A model generated the notes under the pieces. That model had not been told where the DNA came from. It saw only the letters and a list, made by a program, of their open reading frames with translations, and did not search any database. From Vagococcus acidifermentans (GTDB taxonomy: Bacteria > Bacillota > Bacilli > Lactobacillales > Vagococcaceae), in the NCBI RefSeq assembly GCF_003987655.1, contig NZ_NGKC01000017.1:1-54701 (forward strand): a stretch of DNA of 54,701 bases, written 5' to 3'. This document shows, piece after piece, positions 49,719-54,701 of the stretch. Each line of letters begins with the position of its first letter. Positions within the stretch are counted from its first letter, which is position 1. A program made the translations under genes and the position numbers.

Positions 49719-50866
49719 TGACAGAAATAAACATGGAACCTGTTTTATCAGCAAAGACGCCGGCCTTTGTCGTATCAGAAGTACTGTTGAGAAAAAACTT
49801 GCAGCGGCTGGAGTATGTCCGTAAGCAGACGGGCTGTAAAATATTGCTGGCACAAAAAGCATTTTCGATGTTTCATTTTTATCCACTCGTCGCAGACTAT
49901 CTTGACGGCTGTACAGCAAGTGGTTTATATGAGGCACGGCTGGGATTTGAAGAACTGGGCAAAGAAAACCATGTGTTTTCACCTGCTTATACTAGTCAGG
50001 AATTTGATGCGTTATTGGAGATGTGCGACCATCTTATTTTCAATTCATTTTCCCAGTGGCAGCAGTTCAGGGAAGCAGCTGTCCGAAGCGGTAAAAGCTG
50101 CGGCCTGCGCATTAACCCGGAATGTTCCACTCAAATCGGCCCGGCTATTTATGATCCGTGCAGTGCCGGCTCCCGTCTTGGAATAACAGCCGATCAATTC
50201 GACGGTCAGGATTTGTCAGGCATTGACGGTCTGCATTTTCATACACTATGCGAGCAGAATGCAGATGCGCTGGTCCGGACGCTTGAAGCCGTAGAACATA
50301 AGTTCAGCAGGTGCCTGAAGCAAATGAAATGGGTAAATTTTGGCGGAGGCCATCATATCACACGTGCCGACTACGATATCGAACTGCTTATCAAAACGAT
50401 TCACACGTTTAAAGAAACATACGATGTCGAAGTATACTTAGAACCGGGAGAAGCGGTTGCCTTGAATGCCGGGTTTTTAGTGAGCACGGTGGTGGATATT
50501 GTGACCACACACGGTGTGCAAAATGCCATCCTGGATACATCGGCTACATGCCATATGCCGGATGTACTGGAAATGCCTTATCGGCCGACAGTGATCGGAA
50601 GCGGAAAAGCCGGGGAAAAGGCAAACACATACAGGCTTGGCGGTCCGACCTGTTTAGCTGGCGACATCATCGGGGATTATTCATTTGACCTTCCGCTGGA
50701 GCGGGGGACTAAAATCGTTTTCTGCGATATGGCTATTTACTCAATGGTTAAAACCAATACATTCAACGGCATGCCGCTGCCGTCGATTTACGCACTAACA
50801 GCCAGCGGCCAGCTGGAACTGGTCCGCGCGTTCGACTACCGGGATTTTAAAAATAGATTATCCTGA
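49718..50866 (+). CDS. nspC: Carboxynorspermidine/carboxyspermidine decarboxylase
   Basis: A fold-type III PLP decarboxylase of 382 residues. PLP lysine K47 is in LLAQKAFSMF; NFGGGHHITRADYD and EPGEAVALNAGFLV follow, then CDMAIYSMVKTNTFNG at the active-site end. It overlaps the dehydrogenase by one base (TAATG). It turns carboxyspermidine into spermidine and completes a SAM-independent route. Last gene of the operon. Confidence 0.93.
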   Translation: MTEINMEPVLSAKTPAFVVSEVLLRKNLQRLEYVRKQTGCKILLAQKAFSMFHFYPLVADYLDGCTASGLYEARLGFEELGKENHVFSPAYTSQEFDALLEMCDHLIFNSFSQWQQFREAAVRSGKSCGLRINPECSTQIGPAIYDPCSAGSRLGITADQFDGQDLSGIDGLHFHTLCEQNADALVRTLEAVEHKFSRCLKQMKWVNFGGGHHITRADYDIELLIKTIHTFKETYDVEVYLEPGEAVALNAGFLVSTVVDIVTTHGVQNAILDTSATCHMPDVLEMPYRPTVIGSGKAGEKANTYRLGGPTCLAGDIIGDYSFDLPLERGTKIVFCDMAIYSMVKTNTFNGMPLPSIYALTASGQLELVRAFDYRDFKNRLS

Positions 50867-50923
50867 TCCGTACAAGAAAAATATAGCACTTGTGAGCGGA
50901 TGAAAGAAGCAAGGAGAACAAAT

Positions 50924-50977
50924 AAAACATACCTTTAATCCCCATTGTTTAACAATAGGATCAAAGGTGTGTTTTTA
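50924..50977. terminator. Bidirectional terminator after nspC
   Basis: AAACATACCTTTAATCC pairs with GGATCAAAGGTGTGTTT (few mismatches) around a 17-base loop, with A and T runs on the flanks. It separates the convergent nspC and amidohydrolase genes. Confidence 0.8.
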
Positions 50978-51008
50978 TTGTACTATTTAGTTTTAAGAAT
51001 TAGTCATC

Positions 51009-51923
51009 TCATGAAATAAGCGTCATATTCATGAGACGGGCTGCGTTATTATAGAACGTTTTTTTGGCTATTTCAGGCTCATCAGCGAAGGCTTTTGCCA
51101 TTTCTTGTACAGAATAGTCAATCCGCCCGAAAGGAGCATCGCTTCCAAAAAGAATTTTGTCTTCTCCCAATAGCTTGACACCATTTTTCATCATGTTAGC
51201 GGAACACATCGTTGTGTCAGTATAGACATTATCCAGATTTTTAACCATTGGAGCAAACTCCTCGATAAAGGTACAGCAATGAGCAGCCACCATCTTATAA
51301 TTTGGAAATTTATGTGCCATTTCAACAAAACATTCTACCTTACTAAATTGAGGGTTTGTTTCAAATGGCTTGTCAGGCGTGTAATAAGGATTTGTTCCAA
51401 CGTGCGAAATAATAGGCAAATCCGCATCTCCAAAAACACGAATAGCCGTTTCTGTCAAAGGATGATCCATGGAACGATTTTGTAAAGTGGGGTTCAGTTT
51501 CAAGCCTTTCGCGCCTCTTTTTATATCGTGTTGGAGCTTGTCTGTGAGTTGCTTTTCATCAAGACTATAGTCTATGGTCGAAAATACAATTAAACGTGAG
51601 TCCAACTTTGATGCTGCAAGATATTCTTCAAATGTTGTGTTTGGCCAGACAGGTAAGACTACGGCATATGTGATGTCCGCTTTATCCATCTCATGAGACA
51701 TGTTTTCCAATGTCCATTCCCAACTTCGTTTTTGACCAGCCTCAATCAGCTGGCGCAAGTCTTCTTCATCGTCGATAATAAGCGGACGACTGTAGCCGGA
51801 CTCTTCTGTTTCAAGAAAAGGGTCCTGATAGTTTCCTTTTTTTATGTTGGTCTTAAAGGTAATATTTTTATTTTCGTGAAAGATGTCACCTAAGTGTGTG
51901 TGAAAATCGATGATTTGTGGCAT
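51009..51923 (-). CDS. Amidohydrolase-family metal-dependent hydrolase
   Basis: A 304-residue TIM-barrel protein. It has the N-terminal metal motif IIDFHTHLG (His8, His10), KGLKLNPTLQNR, the barrel histidines in ISHVGTNPYY and VAAHCC, and the catalytic Asp in FGSDAPFGR. The pattern is that of the amidohydrolase-2 group (decarboxylases and lactonases of carboxylic acids). The start follows GGAAAG. It is 23 bp after the AraC gene on the same strand. Substrate unknown. Confidence 0.85.
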   Translation of the reverse strand: MPQIIDFHTHLGDIFHENKNITFKTNIKKGNYQDPFLETEESGYSRPLIIDDEEDLRQLIEAGQKRSWEWTLENMSHEMDKADITYAVVLPVWPNTTFEEYLAASKLDSRLIVFSTIDYSLDEKQLTDKLQHDIKRGAKGLKLNPTLQNRSMDHPLTETAIRVFGDADLPIISHVGTNPYYTPDKPFETNPQFSKVECFVEMAHKFPNYKMVAAHCCTFIEEFAPMVKNLDNVYTDTTMCSANMMKNGVKLLGEDKILFGSDAPFGRIDYSVQEMAKAFADEPEIAKKTFYNNAARLMNMTLIS

Positions 51924-51946
51924 TTTTATTTTCCTTTCTATTTTGT

Positions 51947-52789
51947 TTAATGTCTCAACAGGTTGTCAATTTGCTCAATAAATGCAGAGGGACTGGTATT
52001 TGTAAATGATTTGAAATCACGTATCAAATGAGACTGGTCGGAGTAACCGTTTTCATAAGCGATAGTAGCAAAACACTGTTCGTCTTTTAAAAACATATCT
52101 TTTAAAACGTTTTGAAATCTGATAATCCGACTATAATAACTTGGTGGAAATCCAAAAATTTCTCCAAATTTCTGTCTGAAATACCGTTTTGAATAACCGA
52201 CTTCTCGCTCCACGTAGTCCATTTTAGAAACTGTTTCATTGTTATCAGTATCTTCTGTGCAAAGGAGAACAATGACTTCATCAACTAAATGCGAGTCCAC
52301 ATCCAAAGTTAGCATCTCTTCTTCTTTAAAGCGCAAAAGCAGATCAATGCGTTCTTGAAAAGAAAAACAGTTTGTGAGACCAGAGATTAAGTTTTCGGCA
52401 TTGGGATAAAGGTCAGTTATATCAGCGCTTTTGTTCAGTAAATCTGGAATAGGTGTATGTTTAGGACGCAACCCAAGTACAGAATAAGGTTTGCATGCAA
52501 AATAGGTGTGCCCTTTTGTCAGATGGATTCTACGTGACGTTAGATTGACACCTTGGAAGTAACCTTTAGCATAAAAAGGTTCACAGCAAAATATCATGTT
52601 ACAACAAGCATCCGGTACAAGCAAAATGGTTTCGTCTTTTTTGGCTTCGAATTGATAAATCAGGGCGCTTTTTTTAATACACTGAGGATTCCACTCAACT
52701 AACTGTTCTTGATAATTTTTAGCAACTGCATGCAGATACGGCTGAAAAGGTGGTGTTGGTGCGCGAGTACCTGGCATAGTTGTGCTCAT
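51947..52789 (-). CDS. AraC-family transcriptional regulator
   Basis: A 280-residue protein. The N-terminal half (residues 30-130) is a cupin-like sensor with several cysteines (DACCNMIFCCEPF); the C-terminal 95 residues carry the AraC double HTH: VGYSKRYFRQKFGEIFGFPP and then ENGYSDQSHLIRDFKSFTNTSPSAF (split around residue 255). AAAGGAGGA precedes the ATG. It lies in one transcription unit with the amidohydrolase and divergent from the NTF2-like/MFS pair, which it probably controls. Confidence 0.88.
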   Translation of the reverse strand: MSTTMPGTRAPTPPFQPYLHAVAKNYQEQLVEWNPQCIKKSALIYQFEAKKDETILLVPDACCNMIFCCEPFYAKGYFQGVNLTSRRIHLTKGHTYFACKPYSVLGLRPKHTPIPDLLNKSADITDLYPNAENLISGLTNCFSFQERIDLLLRFKEEEMLTLDVDSHLVDEVIVLLCTEDTDNNETVSKMDYVEREVGYSKRYFRQKFGEIFGFPPSYYSRIIRFQNVLKDMFLKDEQCFATIAYENGYSDQSHLIRDFKSFTNTSPSAFIEQIDNLLRH

Positions 52790-53215
52790 GTTTGTTCCTC
52801 CTTTAAGATGCCTGAAAACAATGGCTGCAGAAATCTAAGTCATCTGTATGAGTGATGTCTAGTTGAAACTGTTGGAATAGTGATTTTTAAAGCAAAAACA
52901 GCAGTTAGCATAATGATTAATTAACCTATCTATAATATATCAAGGAATACTTTTTTTCACAAAAATTATTAATAAAAACGATTATGCCGTTTTTTCCAAT
53001 CTTTGTGACTAACGATTGTATAAACTAGATGATAGGTGATACGATTTGTTCATTAATCTTATTTTATGCCTTCATTTGTAAAATTGTATAGAAAAAAACG
53101 GAAATCAAAAAACGTGTATAAGTATCGGGTTCTATCGCGTGACAAGATTTTTTGGCTAATGTGGGTAACTGCTGTGACCATTGTCTGCTTAGGAAATCAG
53201 AAAGGGAGAATTAAA
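52790..53215. other. 425-bp divergent control region
   Basis: Very AT-rich. An open frame from 53066 reads into the NTF2-like gene but has no ribosome binding site and a composition unlike protein, so I do not count it. No repeat that could be called an AraC site is obvious. Confidence 0.45.
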
Positions 53216-53584
53216 ATGAATAAAAGAGAAAGTATTGATCAAATCGTTGCTCTAGTCACTCATTATGCAGAGGCAGTATACAATGGAGATGCGGAAAAAT
53301 TAAAGGAAACATTTCATAAAGATGCGCGGATGAATGGTTTTATGGGGGACTCGTTACAGCTGGGCACGCCCGAGTCGTTTTTTGAAGAAATTGCAAACAA
53401 CCCAGCCATGAAAGACCCATTTAAAGCAACCATAACTCATTTAGCTGTTACTGGCAACATTGCGACAGTCATTGTTTATGCAACAGGATTTTTTGGTGAA
53501 GGAATTGTAGAAGACCATTTTCAATTGATTAGAGATGAAAACAATGAATGGAAAATCATTGCAAAATGCTTTACCACACTGTAA
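53216..53584 (+). CDS. NTF2-like (SnoaL/lumazine-binding) protein
   Basis: The ATG at 53216 follows AAAGGGAGA. The 122-residue product shows the NTF2-like cone fold pattern: a helical start (IVALVTHYAEAVYNGDAEKL), FHKDARMNGF, and a beta-rich end with VIVYATGFFGEGIVEDHFQL and EWKIIAKCF. Such proteins bind or convert small molecules and often accompany catabolic or efflux genes. It is 42 bp before the MFS gene. Confidence 0.8.
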   Translation: MNKRESIDQIVALVTHYAEAVYNGDAEKLKETFHKDARMNGFMGDSLQLGTPESFFEEIANNPAMKDPFKATITHLAVTGNIATVIVYATGFFGEGIVEDHFQLIRDENNEWKIIAKCFTTL

Positions 53585-53626
53585 TGAAATCAGATGGCAA
53601 GGAGGTATGAGAGAGGAGGTAAAAAC

Positions 53627-54625
53627 GTGAATTCCACTCAACAAAAAAGTAATATCAAGCTAAAAATAGCAATTCTTTCAGTAGCTGCAGTCGCTATGGC
53701 CAATGCATTCATTTCTCCAGCACTGGCAGAAATAGCTAAGGCATTTCCGGAAGTCAGTATGACGAATATCCAGTTGATCATGACATTTGCAATGTTAGGT
53801 CAATTTCCTTTCACCTTGATTACAGGAATATTGGGGAACCGAATCAATAATAAGATTCTAGTGCTATTAGGACTGATAAGTTTAATTATCGGCGGTATTC
53901 TTCCTTACTTTTTAAATAAAAGTATTACGTTTTTGTACATTGGTTCGGCCTTTATGGGCGTCGGGCAAGGTATTCTGTTAACAATGCTTAGTACGATTAT
54001 TTCAAAATACTTTTCCGGAGAAGAACGAAGTCAAATGTTTGGCTGGCAAAACTCTTTTACTAATGGCGGTAACATGATAATGGCTTTAATAGGCGGCTTT
54101 TTAGCAAGTACCCTATGGAAAAATGTGTATTTAGCAACCATACTTTGTATCCCGTCATTACTGCTTGTTCTTTTTTGGCTGCCATCCGAAAAAGAGGATT
54201 CAGAAAAGACGACCATCAAAGAAAAAGGAAGTACCATTGCACTCAGCGCAATTCCAGTTGTCATTTTGATGCTAGTTTTTGCAATAGGATTTGCAACTAT
54301 TATCCTTAATTCGGCTATGCTCATAAACGACAAAGGGTTGGGCGGAGCTGATATTGCAGGGCTGATGGTGTCTTTGTCCGGTTTAGTAAGTGTCGGCGGC
54401 GGCTTATTGTATAAGTACGTCATGAGAATAAGCAAATCATTTATTCTTTGTGTCGGCGCGCTTTGCCTAGCATCTGGATTGTTTATTGGTTATTTTTCCA
54501 GTCAAATCGTTATCTATTTTATAGGTTCAGCTTTAGTGTATTTAGGTTTTACATTCGGGTTTTCAGGCTGTATGTGGACAGGCTACACTGGACTAGACAA
54601 TAAAAATAAGGTGTGTAAACTATAA
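53627..54625 (+). pseudogene. MFS transporter, 3' end cut off by the IS
   Basis: The GTG at 53627 follows AGAGGAGG. 316 native codons remain, down to base 54574; then the insertion sequence supplies 16 foreign residues and a stop. The protein has about ten membrane helices of the expected twelve, with the MFS motif ITGILGNRINNKI between helices 2 and 3 and GWQNSFTNGGNMI after helix 4. Probably a drug- or metabolite-efflux permease; the missing helices make it non-functional if the insertion is as read. Confidence 0.85.
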
Positions 54626-54701
54626 TAAAACACACTGGAGGAATCAACATGTCAGAACGTAGACCGAGACGGACATTTACCAAGGAATTTAAACAGCAAA
54701 T
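54575..54701 (+). mobile_element. Left end of an IS3-like insertion sequence, copy 2 (partial)
   Basis: Identical over 127 bp to the reverse complement of bases 1-127 and different from base 54574 outward. It begins TGGACAGGC and has GGAGG at 54637-54641 and the transposase ATG at 54649. It is inserted in the MFS gene in opposite orientation to copy 1. Confidence 0.85.
54649..54701 (+). CDS. IS transposase OrfA, N-terminal fragment (runs off the window)
   Basis: The same MSERRPRRTFTKEFKQQ as on the other end; 17 codons visible. A GGAGG site lies eight bases upstream of the ATG. Confidence 0.65.
   Translation, partial: MSERRPRRTFTKEFKQQ

Noticed and set aside
53066-53215. N-terminal extension of the NTF2-like protein
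   Set aside because: Low-complexity basic sequence without a ribosome binding site; the ATG at 53216 has a good one.

Overview
The window looks like one complete contig from a low-GC Gram-positive bacterium of the order Lactobacillales. Supporting signs are the Bacillus/Enterococcus-type purine operon (purCSQLFMNHD with a separate PurS), the SufCDSUB iron-sulfur system, a mannose-family PTS under a LevR-type sigma-54 activator, a T-box controlled his operon, Rgg-type and Mga/PRD-type regulators, and strong AAGGAGG ribosome binding sites. An Enterococcaceae- or Carnobacteriaceae-like host fits best; the genus cannot be fixed from the sequence. A selenocysteine tRNA next to selA is uncommon in this order.

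Layout. 1-127 and 54575-54701 are identical inverted copies of the left end of an insertion sequence (start of an IS3-like OrfA). They cut off an ABC exporter gene on the left and an MFS gene on the right. 0.1-1.6 kb: AT-rich Rgg-like regulator opposite the broken exporter. 2.0-12.5 kb: de novo purine operon ending in a GntR regulator. 12.7-14.4 kb: two-gene ABC transporter. 14.9-16.4 kb: Mga-like regulator. 16.5-18.8 kb: guaC and a detached hisC. 18.9-20.4 kb: small membrane protein and a second Rgg-like regulator. 20.5-27.3 kb: hisZGDBHAFIE on the minus strand behind a His T-box. 27.4-29.3 kb: PadR regulator, HAAS-domain membrane protein, GtrA-like protein. 29.4-36.5 kb: LevR activator, a -24/-12 promoter, PTS EIIB, EIIAB, EIIC, EIID and ManO. 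36.8-41.9 kb: sufCDSUB. 42.0-43.1 kb: a scar with a decayed ISL3 transposase, a 57-residue ORF and a membrane-protein fragment. 43.15-44.8 kb: tRNA-Sec and selA, divergent. 44.9-50.9 kb: spermidine operon (speA, speE, speB, carboxyspermidine dehydrogenase, nspC) behind a long structured leader that ends in an intrinsic terminator. 51.0-54.6 kb: AraC regulator with an amidohydrolase, opposite an NTF2-like protein and the interrupted MFS gene.

How it works together. Most of the window is core anabolism: IMP synthesis and GMP recycling, histidine synthesis (which shares AICAR with the purine pathway through HisH/HisF and PurH), Fe-S assembly and polyamines. The polyamine operon encodes arginine to agmatine to putrescine, then both an aminopropyltransferase and the carboxyspermidine route to spermidine, with no speD in view. 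The least explained parts are the speA leader RNA, the isolated tRNA-Sec/selA pair, the LevR-linked repeat motifs, and a possible short hydrophobic peptide gene beside the second Rgg-like regulator.
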